This document shows, piece after piece, positions 26,508 through 34,691 of a stretch of 64,000 nt of DNA. The notes below the pieces were generated by a model. The model saw only the letters and a program-made list of their open reading frames with translations, was not told the origin of the DNA and did not search any database. The DNA is from CADEED01 sp043747835 (GTDB taxonomy: Bacteria; Pseudomonadota; Gammaproteobacteria; Steroidobacterales; Steroidobacteraceae). The stretch is from NCBI GenBank assembly GCA_043747835.1, contig JAYTOK010000086.1, forward strand, positions 1 to 64,000. The letters run 5' to 3'. Position 1 is the stretch's first letter, and each line of letters begins with the position of its first letter. A program made the position numbers and the translations under genes.

Positions 26508-26604
26508 CGAGACGCTGCTCACGAAAATCGCGGATTCCCAAGGTTTCTCCTCATGCGGGCGCATTGGAACCAGTGGGCAGTTATCCGGATCAACTCAGGT
26601 CTTG

Positions 26605-26700
26605 AGCCCCGAGCCGGCAACCCCGCTGTCGTAGGCCAATGCAGGCCCTTAGACCGGAAGCTTTGCGTCCCCACCTTTCGGTGAGTATGCATATCGACGA
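26605..26700 (-). ncRNA. Cyclic di-GMP-I (GEMM-I) riboswitch
   Basis: On the minus strand the sequence follows the GEMM-I consensus closely. UGCAUACU leads to a CACC-GAAA-GGUG tetraloop hairpin, then GGGACGCAAAGC, a GGUCUAAGG segment, a variable arm, and AGCGGGGUUGCCGG as the 3' side. The tetraloop, the ACGCAAAG core with the intercalating A, and the GGGUUGCCG closing side are all intact. The one core difference I see is GCAUAC for the common GCAAAC. The G before CA, which I align with the ligand-specifying G20, is retained, favouring c-di-GMP over cGAMP. It lies in the 334-base region between pilM and ponA and points at pilM. Confidence 0.88.
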
Positions 26701-26715
26701 CGGTTACTATGCATA
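26686..26715. repeat. Paired TATGCATA palindromes
   Basis: The 8-base palindrome TATGCATA occurs at 26686-26693 and again at 26708-26715, 22 bases apart, or about two helical turns. The first copy is inside the 5' part of the aptamer. The second is just upstream, near where the riboswitch transcript and the divergent ponA transcript should begin, so the pair could be a regulator-binding site. Confidence 0.35.
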
Positions 26716-26753
26716 GGTCATAACGTCGACGCAAAGGACGAGAGTCTTATTCT

Positions 26754-29246
26754 GTGAAGCCAAACTACTTTCGACTTGGGGTGAAGGTCGTGATGGGTGT
26801 GACGGGTATCACACTCGCCGTCGCCTACGCCTTCATCTGCGCATACGTGTACCTGGAACCGACGCTGCCGAGCGTCGACGCGATGAAGAACAACGAGCTC
26901 GCCGTCCCGCTACGCGTGTACACGAAGAGCGGCGACCTCATCGCGCAGATCGGCGAGCAGCGCCGCAATCCCGTGAAGTACGAACAGATCCCGGAGAACG
27001 TGAAGAACGCGTTCATCGCGGCGGAAGACGACCAGTTCTTCGAACACCACGGCTTCGACTGGAAAGGAATTCTGCGCGCGTTGTTCGTGAACGTGACCTC
27101 GGGGCAACGCCAGGGCGGCAGCACGATCACGATGCAGGCGGCGCGCAGTGCGTTCATCACGCAGGAAAAGACTCTCCGCCGCAAACTGCAGGAAATCTTC
27201 GTCACGCAGCGCCTCGAGAAGAATTTCTCCAAGCAGGAAATCCTCGCGCTGTACCTGAACGTCATCTTCTTCGGACAACGCTCGTATGGCGTCGCCGCCG
27301 CGGCGGAAACCTACTTCGGCAAACAGCTCGGCGACCTCACGCTCGGCGAAGCGGCAACGCTCGCGCGCGTGCCGCAATGGCCGTCGCGTTACAACCCGAT
27401 CAGCGATCCGGGCGGCGCGACGGAGCGGCGCGCATACGTGTTGCGTCGCATGCTCGAGCTCGGATTCGTCGACGCGACTGCGGCGGATCTCGCCTCGAAG
27501 GAAGTCGTCAGAGCGAAGGCGCATCGCGCGCTGGCCGATGTCGAGGCGCCGTACGTCGCCGAGATGGCGCGGCTCTACGTGCGCGAGAAGTTCGGCGAGA
27601 AAGCACTCGAGGCCGGATACAAGGTTTACACGACGCTCGACGGCAGGCTGCAGAACGCGGCGAACCGCGCCGTGCGAATGGGACTCGTCGATCACGACCG
27701 GCGGCACGGTTGGCGCGGCGCGCAGAATCGCGTCGAGCTCACCGGCAGCGAGAACGTCGAGGCCCTGGACGTGCTGCTCGACGAATACGGAAACGTCGGC
27801 AATTTGCAGCCCGCGATCGTGATCTCGGTGGCCGAGAAGACGGCGGAGATCTTCGTGAAGGGGCAAGGCATGTCGTCCATCGAATGGGCGGGCATGTCGT
27901 GGGCGAAGCGCCGAACGCCCGAGTTCACGCTGGGACCCGAACCGAAAGCCGCGACCGAGATTCTGGCGCGCGGCGACGTCGTCTACGTCTTTCACGAGAA
28001 GGCCGACGCACCGGCCGAGCTCGCCCAGATGCCAGAGGCGGAAAGCGCGCTCATCGCGCTCGATCCCAACAACGGCGCGATCATGTCGCTGGTGGGCGGC
28101 TTCGATTATTTCAGCCGCGGCTTGGGCAAGTTCAATCGCGCCACCATGGCGAAGAGACAGCCCGGCTCCGGCTTCAAGCCTTTCATGTACGCCGCCGCCA
28201 TGGCTGGCGATTTCACGCCAGCGACGATGATCCTCGACGCGCCGATCATCATGGACGATCCAAACCTCGAGGAAGTGTGGCGGCCGAAGAATTCCGGGGG
28301 CGGCTTTCGGGGACCGATGCGACTGCGCGAGGCAATCGTGCAGTCCCGCAACCTCGTGTCCATTCGGCTGCTTCAACAGCTGGGTGTCAGGCCGGTAATC
28401 GACTACGTGCAGAATTTCGGCTTCACCAAGCAGCAGTTGCCTAACAACCTGACGCTGGCCCTGGGCAGCATGGGCGCCACGCCGCTGGAGGTAGCCACGG
28501 GCTTCGCGGTGTTCGCCAACGGTGGCTCCAGGATCGAGCCGTTCTATATCGATCGCGTCGAAGGCCCGGCCGGTCAGATCGTCTACACCGCCGAACCGGC
28601 GGTCGTCTGCGCGGAGTGCAAGCAGCCGATCGACGTCGTCTCCGCTGCGGAGCGCGCGAAGTCTGCCGAGGTGAGCGCGACCTACGTGCCGCCGACACCG
28701 CTGGTGGGGACGACGCCCCGCACGCACGTTGCGCCGCGGACGATCACGCCGCAGGTGGCGTTCCTGATGAACGACATCATGCGCGACGTGATCACGCGCG
28801 GCACCGGCCGCCGCGCGCTCGCGCTGGGCCGCAGCGACCTGCGCGGGAAAACCGGCACCACCAACGACAACGTCGATACCTGGTTCAACGGCTTCAACGA
28901 CAACCTCGTCGCAAGCGTATGGGTCGGCTTCGATGACAACACTCCTCTCGGTGATGGCGAGGAAGGCGCGCGCACCGCGGTGCCGATCTGGGTGGACTAC
29001 ATGCGTGAAGCGCTGCGCGGGGTTCCGGAGAAGCCGCGTTCAATTCCGGAAGGCATCGTCGAGATGAAGGTCAATGCCCTGACCGGCGGCCGCAAGGATG
29101 CGGACCTCGATCCGTTGTTCGAGTATTTTCGCATCGATGCGCTGCCGACCGACGAGGGATACCAGGGCGACACCGGAGTGAGCCCCGCGGATATCGATCC
29201 CGCGACACCGAATGCGCCACAATCGGGTTCCGACCCTATCTTCTGA
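26754..29246 (+). CDS. mrcA: Penicillin-binding protein 1A
   Basis: An 830-residue bifunctional peptidoglycan synthase with a GTG start. An N-terminal membrane helix (about 9-30) precedes the GT51 transglycosylase domain (EDDQFFEHHGFDWKG near residue 90; GGSTITMQAAR near 121), an OB-like insert, and the transpeptidase domain with active-site SGFK (RQPGSGFKPF, near 468), SRN (near 533) and KTGTT (near 702). The C-terminus is an acidic tail. It is divergent from pilMNOPQ, the classic gammaproteobacterial arrangement. Confidence 0.95.
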   Translation: MKPNYFRLGVKVVMGVTGITLAVAYAFICAYVYLEPTLPSVDAMKNNELAVPLRVYTKSGDLIAQIGEQRRNPVKYEQIPENVKNAFIAAEDDQFFEHHGFDWKGILRALFVNVTSGQRQGGSTITMQAARSAFITQEKTLRRKLQEIFVTQRLEKNFSKQEILALYLNVIFFGQRSYGVAAAAETYFGKQLGDLTLGEAATLARVPQWPSRYNPISDPGGATERRAYVLRRMLELGFVDATAADLASKEVVRAKAHRALADVEAPYVAEMARLYVREKFGEKALEAGYKVYTTLDGRLQNAANRAVRMGLVDHDRRHGWRGAQNRVELTGSENVEALDVLLDEYGNVGNLQPAIVISVAEKTAEIFVKGQGMSSIEWAGMSWAKRRTPEFTLGPEPKAATEILARGDVVYVFHEKADAPAELAQMPEAESALIALDPNNGAIMSLVGGFDYFSRGLGKFNRATMAKRQPGSGFKPFMYAAAMAGDFTPATMILDAPIIMDDPNLEEVWRPKNSGGGFRGPMRLREAIVQSRNLVSIRLLQQLGVRPVIDYVQNFGFTKQQLPNNLTLALGSMGATPLEVATGFAVFANGGSRIEPFYIDRVEGPAGQIVYTAEPAVVCAECKQPIDVVSAAERAKSAEVSATYVPPTPLVGTTPRTHVAPRTITPQVAFLMNDIMRDVITRGTGRRALALGRSDLRGKTGTTNDNVDTWFNGFNDNLVASVWVGFDDNTPLGDGEEGARTAVPIWVDYMREALRGVPEKPRSIPEGIVEMKVNALTGGRKDADLDPLFEYFRIDALPTDEGYQGDTGVSPADIDPATPNAPQSGSDPIF

Positions 29247-29250
29247 CGCC

Positions 29251-29877
29251 ATGAAGAAGCTGCCGCCTCGCGCCGAGAATTTGCGTCGCGCTCTTGCACA
29301 GGAAGCAGCGCGGATCATGTCCGAGCATGGCGTTCGCGATTTCCTCACCGCGAAGCGCAAGGCGGCGGAGCGATTCGGCGTGACCGACGGCAACGTGTTG
29401 CCGAGGAACACGGAGATCGAGGACGCGCTCGCGGAGTATCACCGCCTCTTCGGCGGCGACAGACACATGCAAACACTCGCGGGCCAGCGCAACGCGGCGC
29501 TTTCAGCGATGCAGATGCTCTCCGAGTTCGACCCGCGGCTCGTAGGCCCGGTGCTCGCGGGAACCGCCACCGAGCACAACGACATCCAGTTGCACCTGTT
29601 CGCCGAGCGGCCGGAATCCATCACGTTCCGCCTCATGGATCTCGGCATCGAACATGAAGTCGTCGAGCGTCGCGTGCGCTACAGCGTCGATCGCGTCGTC
29701 GCTTACCCCGGCTTTCACTTTGAACTGAAAGATCACGTGGTCGACGCGACGGTTTTCCCCGTGGACGGTATCCGTCAGGCGCCGGTCAGCCCGGTCGACG
29801 GCAAGCCGATGCGCCGCATCGATGCGGAAGAGCTGGAAGTGCTGTTGGATGTCGACGCGGCGCCGACCGCGCAATAA
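29251..29877 (+). CDS. Conserved hypothetical protein
   Basis: A 208-residue soluble protein starting 4 bases after the ponA stop. The N-terminal helical region (LRRALAQEAARIMSEHGVRDFLTAKRKAAERFGV, in parts) and a nucleotidyltransferase-like segment (GPVLAGTATEHNDIQLHLFAERPESI, in parts, near residue 98) are followed by a beta-rich end (FHFELKDHVVDATVFPVDGIR). The middle GTA..HNDI.LHLF may be a nucleotidyltransferase-type acidic pair, but I cannot confirm catalytic residues. Such genes are known to me only as conserved hypotheticals. It is probably co-transcribed with ponA. Confidence 0.7.
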   Translation: MKKLPPRAENLRRALAQEAARIMSEHGVRDFLTAKRKAAERFGVTDGNVLPRNTEIEDALAEYHRLFGGDRHMQTLAGQRNAALSAMQMLSEFDPRLVGPVLAGTATEHNDIQLHLFAERPESITFRLMDLGIEHEVVERRVRYSVDRVVAYPGFHFELKDHVVDATVFPVDGIRQAPVSPVDGKPMRRIDAEELEVLLDVDAAPTAQ

Positions 29878-29903
29878 CCGGCCGCGCCGGGACGCGCGTC
29901 AAA

Positions 29904-31202
29904 CTACTTGCGAGAGCCGATATCCTGGTAGTCGCGCCTGGTCGGGCCGGTGTAGAGCTGGCGCGGACGGCCGATGCGCATCGCGGGATCCGCGATCATC
30001 TCCTGCCAGTGCGCCACCCATCCCACCGTGCGCGCGATCGCGAACATCACCGTGAACATCGAGCGCGGGATGCCCAACGCCGAGTAGATGATGCCGGAGT
30101 AGAAATCGACGTTCGGGTAGAGCTTGCGAGCGACGAAGTACTCGTCCTTGAGCGCGGCCTCTTCCAGCTTCTGCGCGAGCTCGAGCAGCGGGTTGTCCTG
30201 CTTGCCGAGTTTCGCGAGCACCTTGTGGCACATGTCGCGAATGATCTTCGCGCGCGGATCGAAGTTCTTGTAAACGCGGTGACCGAAGCCCATCAGGCGG
30301 AAGTGGCTGGACTTGTCCTTCGCCATCGCCAGATACTTCGGAATCTGATCGGCGGTGCCGATCTCCTCGAGCATCTCGAGCACGGCCTCGTTTGCGCCAC
30401 CATGCGCCGGGCCCCAGAGCGCGGACACGCCCGCGGAGATCGCGGCGTATGGATTCGCGCCCGTCGAACCCGCGAGACGCACCGTCGAGGTGCTCGCGTT
30501 CTGTTCGTGATCGGCGTGCAGGATGAACAGCAGATCGAGCGCCTCGGCGGCCACCGGATCGACCTTGTAGGGCTCGCAGGGCACCGCGAAGAACATGTGC
30601 AGCATGTTCGCGCAGTAGGAAAGATCGTTGCGGGGATAGACGAACGGCTGTCCGAGGGAATGTTTGTAAGCGGCGGCCGCGATGGTCGGGATCTTCGCGA
30701 CGATGCGGTGCGCGAAGATCTCGCGATGCCGCGGGTTATGGATGTCCATCGAGTCGTGATAGAAAGCCGACATCGACGCAACCACGGCCGACACCATCGC
30801 CATCGGGTGCGCGTTGTGGTGGAAGCCACCGAAGAACCGCAGCAACGACTCGTTGATCATCGTGTGGTTGCGGATGCTGAGCTCGAAACCCTCGAGCTGA
30901 GACTTGCTCGGCAGGTCGCCGTTCAACAGTAGATAGCAGACCTCGATGAACGAACTCTTGTCGGCGAGCTGTTCGATCGGATAACCGCGATGCATGAGCA
31001 CGCCGGCGTCGCCGTCGATGTACGTGATCTTGCTTTCGACCGCCGCGGTCGCGCCGTAGCCCGGGTCGTAGGTGAACGCGCCGAATTCCTTCGCGAGCGG
31101 AGCGATGTCCACGACCGAAGGGCCGATGGTTCCGGAACGCACCGGGAGCGACGCTTTCTTTCCAGTAGCGCTATCGACGACTTCGAGCTTCTGTTCCGAC
31201 AT
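29904..31202 (-). CDS. gltA: Citrate synthase, type II
   Basis: A 432-residue hexameric-type citrate synthase condensing oxaloacetate and acetyl-CoA, with the N-terminal beta domain typical of Gram-negative, NADH-sensitive forms. Catalytic His residues sit in LWGPAHGGANEAVLEML and GFGHRVYKNFDPRA, and the catalytic Asp lies in the region NVDFYSGI. It ends RIGRPRQLYTGPTRRDY. It is monocistronic or loosely linked to the upstream M48 protease gene, 130 bases away. Confidence 0.96.
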   Translation of the reverse strand: MSEQKLEVVDSATGKKASLPVRSGTIGPSVVDIAPLAKEFGAFTYDPGYGATAAVESKITYIDGDAGVLMHRGYPIEQLADKSSFIEVCYLLLNGDLPSKSQLEGFELSIRNHTMINESLLRFFGGFHHNAHPMAMVSAVVASMSAFYHDSMDIHNPRHREIFAHRIVAKIPTIAAAAYKHSLGQPFVYPRNDLSYCANMLHMFFAVPCEPYKVDPVAAEALDLLFILHADHEQNASTSTVRLAGSTGANPYAAISAGVSALWGPAHGGANEAVLEMLEEIGTADQIPKYLAMAKDKSSHFRLMGFGHRVYKNFDPRAKIIRDMCHKVLAKLGKQDNPLLELAQKLEEAALKDEYFVARKLYPNVDFYSGIIYSALGIPRSMFTVMFAIARTVGWVAHWQEMIADPAMRIGRPRQLYTGPTRRDYQDIGSRK

Positions 31203-31331
31203 TTCTAAGGGCTACCTGCATCGCGCGGCACGTCCATCGCACCGAACTGCGCAAGGCTTACACGCCCGGGCATGGGAATCAAGGCAACGGCGAGGCAATA
31301 CGCACAATCGGCCGCCATCACGCGAGCCGGA

Positions 31332-32810
31332 TCACTCGACGACTTTGAATAGTTCGCCGGGCTTCGGCGCCTTGTTCGGATACAGCGCGTTGATGAGCTC
31401 GAGAGTTTCCTTCTTGAACTTGTCCTCGGGCATGTCCGTGGCGTACTCATTGAGGCGCGTCTTGTCGGTGGCTTTCACCACTTTGATGCGATACGGCTCC
31501 GCGAGCGGGAATTCCGATGCGCGCAAAGAGCGCAGCGTCGACGTGGTCGCGAGGACGAGTCCGTCCACCTCGGGCACGCCGTTCATCGCGGAGCGGCTCG
31601 CGCCCGCGAAGATGTAAGCGCTCTGTCCGTGATAGACGACGGCCCAGCGCACGGGACCCAGGCCATTGTCGATGGGCGAACCCGAGCGCGTGACGATCGT
31701 GTAACCGTCGTCGCCATTCACCGCCAGCGGCTCACCCTTCAACGTGGACGCGCCCTTCAACTTCGTGAGGAGGAATTCGCGCGGTGCCTGCTTTTCCGGC
31801 TTCGCGTCGATCATCACCTGCATCACGGCGTCTTTTTTCGGCGTGAACGCGATCAGGCGATCGCGCATGTTGTCGATCGTCCAGCCGCGCGGAAACGCGA
31901 GCGTGATGTTCATGTCCGCGTGATAGAAGCGGTTGTCACGCACGATGCCCTGCGCCTTGCTCGACCCATATGCGATGCCATTTAGGGTCGTCAGGTACTC
32001 GTCATGCCTCACGAGCCAGCCCCCGTCCGGCGCATCTTTCACGTTTGCCGCACCCTTCGCGGCCTGTACCGCGCGCTGATCCGGACTCGGATGACTCGAG
32101 AACACGCCGTGATAGAGACGCGGCTCGCGGCCTTCCGCGGCGGCGCGCTGCCGCTCGAATTTTTCGCCCGACTTGAACATGTCGAAGACCGCGCCGATCG
32201 ACTCGGGGTTGTAGCCGGCCTTGGTCATGTACTTCATGCCGAGACGATCCGCTTCCATCTCGTTCTCGCGGCCGTAGCCCATCATCCAGGCCTGCGCGCC
32301 GATGTTCGCGAGCTGTCCGATCGCGTTCGAGCCGGTGAGGATCGCCGCCGCCATCGCACCGAGCGATGCGGCCACGCCGCGCGCCTGCCGGCGCGCGGGA
32401 TGCCGCGCGGTGACGTGACCGATCTCGTGACCGAGCACACCCGCGAGCTCCGCCTCGGAGTTGAGACTCACGAGCAGACCGCGGTTCACGTAGACGTTGC
32501 AGCAACCCGTCGTGAACGCGTTGATGGCTTCGTCATCGATGACGAAGAATTTGAATTCCTCGGCGGGCAGATCGCTCACGCGAGCGACGCGCAGACCGAC
32601 CTGATTCACGTATTCCTGGGTGGCCTGATCGTCGTAGAGACCCAGCGCCTTGACGATTTCCTGGTGGTGCTTCTGGACGGTTTTCTTCTCACCGTCCATG
32701 CCGCCAACGCCGACGCTTTTGCCGCCGGTCGCCGGATTGCTGACGCATCCGGCGATGAAAACCGATGTCGCCGCGACGACAAGCAGGAAGGGACGCATGC
32801 GCTTCATCAT
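31332..32810 (-). CDS. M48 family metalloprotease lipoprotein
   Basis: A 492-residue periplasmic zinc protease. The start is set at MMKRMRPFLLVV, giving a signal sequence with a lipobox (VFIAGC) near residue 21; 20 codons upstream are discarded. The zinc motif HEIGH (GVLGHEIGHVTARH, near residue 129) and a downstream MEADRLGMKYM Glu ligand are present. The C-terminal half, about 250 residues, contains GWTIDNMRDRLIAFTPK-type sequence and probably binds envelope substrates. It resembles BepA/LoiP-type quality-control proteases, though BepA carries TPR repeats that I do not see here. Confidence 0.85.
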   Translation of the reverse strand: MMKRMRPFLLVVAATSVFIAGCVSNPATGGKSVGVGGMDGEKKTVQKHHQEIVKALGLYDDQATQEYVNQVGLRVARVSDLPAEEFKFFVIDDEAINAFTTGCCNVYVNRGLLVSLNSEAELAGVLGHEIGHVTARHPARRQARGVAASLGAMAAAILTGSNAIGQLANIGAQAWMMGYGRENEMEADRLGMKYMTKAGYNPESIGAVFDMFKSGEKFERQRAAAEGREPRLYHGVFSSHPSPDQRAVQAAKGAANVKDAPDGGWLVRHDEYLTTLNGIAYGSSKAQGIVRDNRFYHADMNITLAFPRGWTIDNMRDRLIAFTPKKDAVMQVMIDAKPEKQAPREFLLTKLKGASTLKGEPLAVNGDDGYTIVTRSGSPIDNGLGPVRWAVVYHGQSAYIFAGASRSAMNGVPEVDGLVLATTSTLRSLRASEFPLAEPYRIKVVKATDKTRLNEYATDMPEDKFKKETLELINALYPNKAPKPGELFKVVE

Positions 32811-32909
32811 CGAGGTCTCCGCGAGCGGGCCGAGCGCGTATTTAACTACGATATGGCGCGGCAACCACAAGTTCCGGCCATGCGGCGCAGTTCATCGCAG
32901 GCAAACAAA

Positions 32910-32942
32910 AAGGCGCCCTCTTCGTGTGAAGAGGAGCGCCTT
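32910..32942 (-). terminator. Rho-independent terminator of rpmE
   Basis: Fourteen base pairs form between 32910-32923 and 32928-32942 around a four-base loop (plus strand GTGT) with a single bulged base. On the minus strand the stem runs into TTTTTGTTTG. It lies 33 bases after the rpmE stop. Confidence 0.9.
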
Positions 32943-32974
32943 GATGAGTTGCTCGTTCGGGACTGAAAGTTTCT

Positions 32975-33187
32975 TCAGCGGCCCGTCGCGGCGGCGTACT
33001 TCTTGCGGAACTTGTCCACGCGGCCGGCGGTGTCGAGGATCTTCTGCTTGCCCGTGTAGAACGGGTGGCAGTTTGCGCAGACTTCGACCGCCAGATCGTG
33101 GCCGAGAGTCGATCGCGTCTTGAACACGTTCCCGCAGGTGCAGGTGACGTTGATTTCCGCGTAATCGGGGTGCGTGTCGGCTTTCAT
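32975..33187 (-). CDS. rpmE: 50S ribosomal protein L31
   Basis: A 70-residue zinc-type (C+) L31 that bridges the two ribosomal subunits. It starts MKADTHPDYAEINVTCTCGN. The four zinc-ligand positions are in TCTCG (near residue 16) and VCANCHPFYTGKQ (near 36). It ends VDKFRKKYAAATGR. The 29 codons upstream in frame are not used. A good sigma-70 promoter lies 60-90 bases upstream and a strong terminator follows, so it is its own unit. Consensus DnaA boxes sit just upstream of the promoter. Confidence 0.96.
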   Translation of the reverse strand: MKADTHPDYAEINVTCTCGNVFKTRSTLGHDLAVEVCANCHPFYTGKQKILDTAGRVDKFRKKYAAATGR

Positions 33188-33245
33188 GGTCGGCTCACTG
33201 TGCAGGCTTAGGTTTTGCCAGCCTGCTCTGAGAAAAAGGGCGCGC

Positions 33246-33274
33246 AGTCTAGCGGGCCATTTCTGGGTTCTCAA
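33246..33274 (-). promoter_or_regulatory. Sigma-70 promoter of rpmE
   Basis: On the minus strand TTGAGA (33269-33274) and TAGACT (33246-33251) are separated by exactly 17 bases. They match consensus at 5 of 6 and 4 of 6 positions and lie about 60 bases upstream of the rpmE start. Confidence 0.7.
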
Positions 33275-33294
33275 GGGCTGAACTCAAGGCCTCC

Positions 33295-33317
33295 TTATCC
33301 ACAGAAGATGTGGATAA
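33295..33317. promoter_or_regulatory. Inverted pair of perfect DnaA boxes
   Basis: TTATCCACA at 33295-33303 and its exact inverse TGTGGATAA at 33309-33317 are separated by 5 bases. Both match the strongest DnaA box consensus. They sit about 21 bases upstream of the rpmE -35 element. Confidence 0.75.
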
Positions 33318-33499
33318 CTCTGTGAGTTGCGCGCGCTCGGATGCGTGAAATAACGGTGAAAAAAGCAAAACTGTTAGCTTGGTCAAATAACAACCACGCA
33401 ATTAACTTGAGTTTTATCAATCAACTAGAGCGGCTTTGTGGTGAAACAGGATTGAAACACACCGTAATACCCTTGTTTACGTACCCATGACTGGGCATC

Positions 33500-33508
33500 T
33501 GTGCATAA
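33500..33508 (-). promoter_or_regulatory. Third DnaA box
   Basis: TGTGCATAA reads TTATGCACA on the minus strand, matching TTATNCACA. It lies on the far side of the AT-rich stretch from the inverted pair. Confidence 0.55.
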
Positions 33509-33545
33509 ACCTGCCCGGGAACGGAGCGTGCGCTCCGCAGCGGAT

Positions 33546-34691
33546 TCACGGGGATTCGGGGTTGGGTAGCAGGTCCACGAGGATGTCGTTGAGAAATCGG
33601 AAGCCCTTGGGGGTGGCGCGCCACCCCGTCGCACTTCGCTCGACGAGACCGCGCTGGATCTGCGGGGCCAGCGCAACCTCGAGAGTCGAGATCGGCAATC
33701 CGGTTCGTTCGAGGAACAGGGCATCAGTGAAGCCGTCGACGAGACGAAACGCATTCATCGCGAATTCAAACGGGATCTCTCGCCGAGCGACGGTCTTGCG
33801 CGTCAACGAAGCGGCTTCGTCGGCGAGATAGCGGCGCGGCTCGCGCGTTCGCTGCGTGCGCACGATTTCCTGCCCCGTTGTGATCTTCCCGTGCGCGCCA
33901 GCGCCGATACCGAGGTAGTCGCCGAACGTCCAGTAGTTGAGGTTGTGGAGACAGCGCGCGCCAACACGCGAGTAGCCCGAGACTTCGTAATGCTCGAATC
34001 CGCGACGTGATAACGCGATCAGCGATTCGTCGAGCATTTTGTCGACAACTTCATCGGCCGGCTGCGGCGGCGGCGCGCCAGCGAACACGGTGCCCGGCTC
34101 GATCGTCAGGTGGTACTGCGACAGGTGCGCGGGATCGAGATCGAGCGCCACCTCGAGATCACGGAGCGCTTCTTCGGCGCTTTGATCGGGCAATGCGTAC
34201 ATCAGGTCGAGATTGAAATTGGAGAGGCCGGCGGCGTGCAGTTCTTGCGCGGCACGCCGTGTTTCGTCCGCCGAATGGATCCGGCCGAGTTTCTCGAGCT
34301 GGCGCGCATCGAAACTCTGCGCGCCGAGCGAAACGCGCGTGACGCCGGCGGCGCGATACTCGGCGAATTTGCCGCGCTCGATCGTGCCCGGGTTCGCTTC
34401 CAGCGTGACTTCGACCGCTTCGACGAAGCCCGCGGTCTTGCGCGCGTGGTCCAGCAGCTGGCCGATGGCCTCGGGCGAGAACAGGCTCGGCGTGCCGCCA
34501 CCCAGGAAAATGCTGGTGAAAGGCCGTCCTGCGACTTCGGGCAGTTGCACATCGAGATCGCGCAGCAGCGTGTCGATGTAGCGCTGCTCCGGCAGCGATT
34601 CCTTCAAAGTGTAGGAATTGAAATCGCAATACGGGCACTTCTGCACGCACCAGGGGAAGTGCGCGTACAACGCGAGCGGGGGCGTCTTCAT
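33546..34691 (-). CDS. hemW: Radical SAM heme chaperone HemW
   Basis: A 381-residue radical SAM protein of the HemN/HemW family. HemW-type proteins act as heme chaperones rather than coproporphyrinogen oxidases. The start MKTPPLALYAHFPWC overlaps the rdgB stop by 4 bases. The FeS motif is CVQKCPYCDFNSY near residue 15 (CxxxCxxC, without the extra Cys of HemN). The GGGTPSL motif and the HLSQYHLTIEPGT block follow, and the C-terminal domain ends FLNDILVDLLP. Confidence 0.93.
   Translation of the reverse strand: MKTPPLALYAHFPWCVQKCPYCDFNSYTLKESLPEQRYIDTLLRDLDVQLPEVAGRPFTSIFLGGGTPSLFSPEAIGQLLDHARKTAGFVEAVEVTLEANPGTIERGKFAEYRAAGVTRVSLGAQSFDARQLEKLGRIHSADETRRAAQELHAAGLSNFNLDLMYALPDQSAEEALRDLEVALDLDPAHLSQYHLTIEPGTVFAGAPPPQPADEVVDKMLDESLIALSRRGFEHYEVSGYSRVGARCLHNLNYWTFGDYLGIGAGAHGKITTGQEIVRTQRTREPRRYLADEAASLTRKTVARREIPFEFAMNAFRLVDGFTDALFLERTGLPISTLEVALAPQIQRGLVERSATGWRATPKGFRFLNDILVDLLPNPESP

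Larger units (their letters stand above)
33188..33545. other. 358-base intergenic region with DnaA boxes and an AT-rich segment
   Basis: This spacer holds the rpmE promoter (33246-33274), a face-to-face pair of perfect DnaA boxes (33295-33317), a markedly AT-rich stretch (about 33345-33480) and a third DnaA box (33500-33508). There is no gene and no tRNA. Confidence 0.7.

Noticed and set aside
26519..26734. 71-codon frame in the pilM leader
   Set aside because: It overlaps the riboswitch aptamer, has no ribosome-binding site and is better explained as structured leader RNA.
33188..33545. Chromosomal origin of replication
   Set aside because: Three DnaA boxes and AT-rich DNA are suggestive, but dnaA, dnaN, gidA/mnmG or rpmH are not nearby and gene orientation does not switch here, so I report only a DnaA-box cluster.
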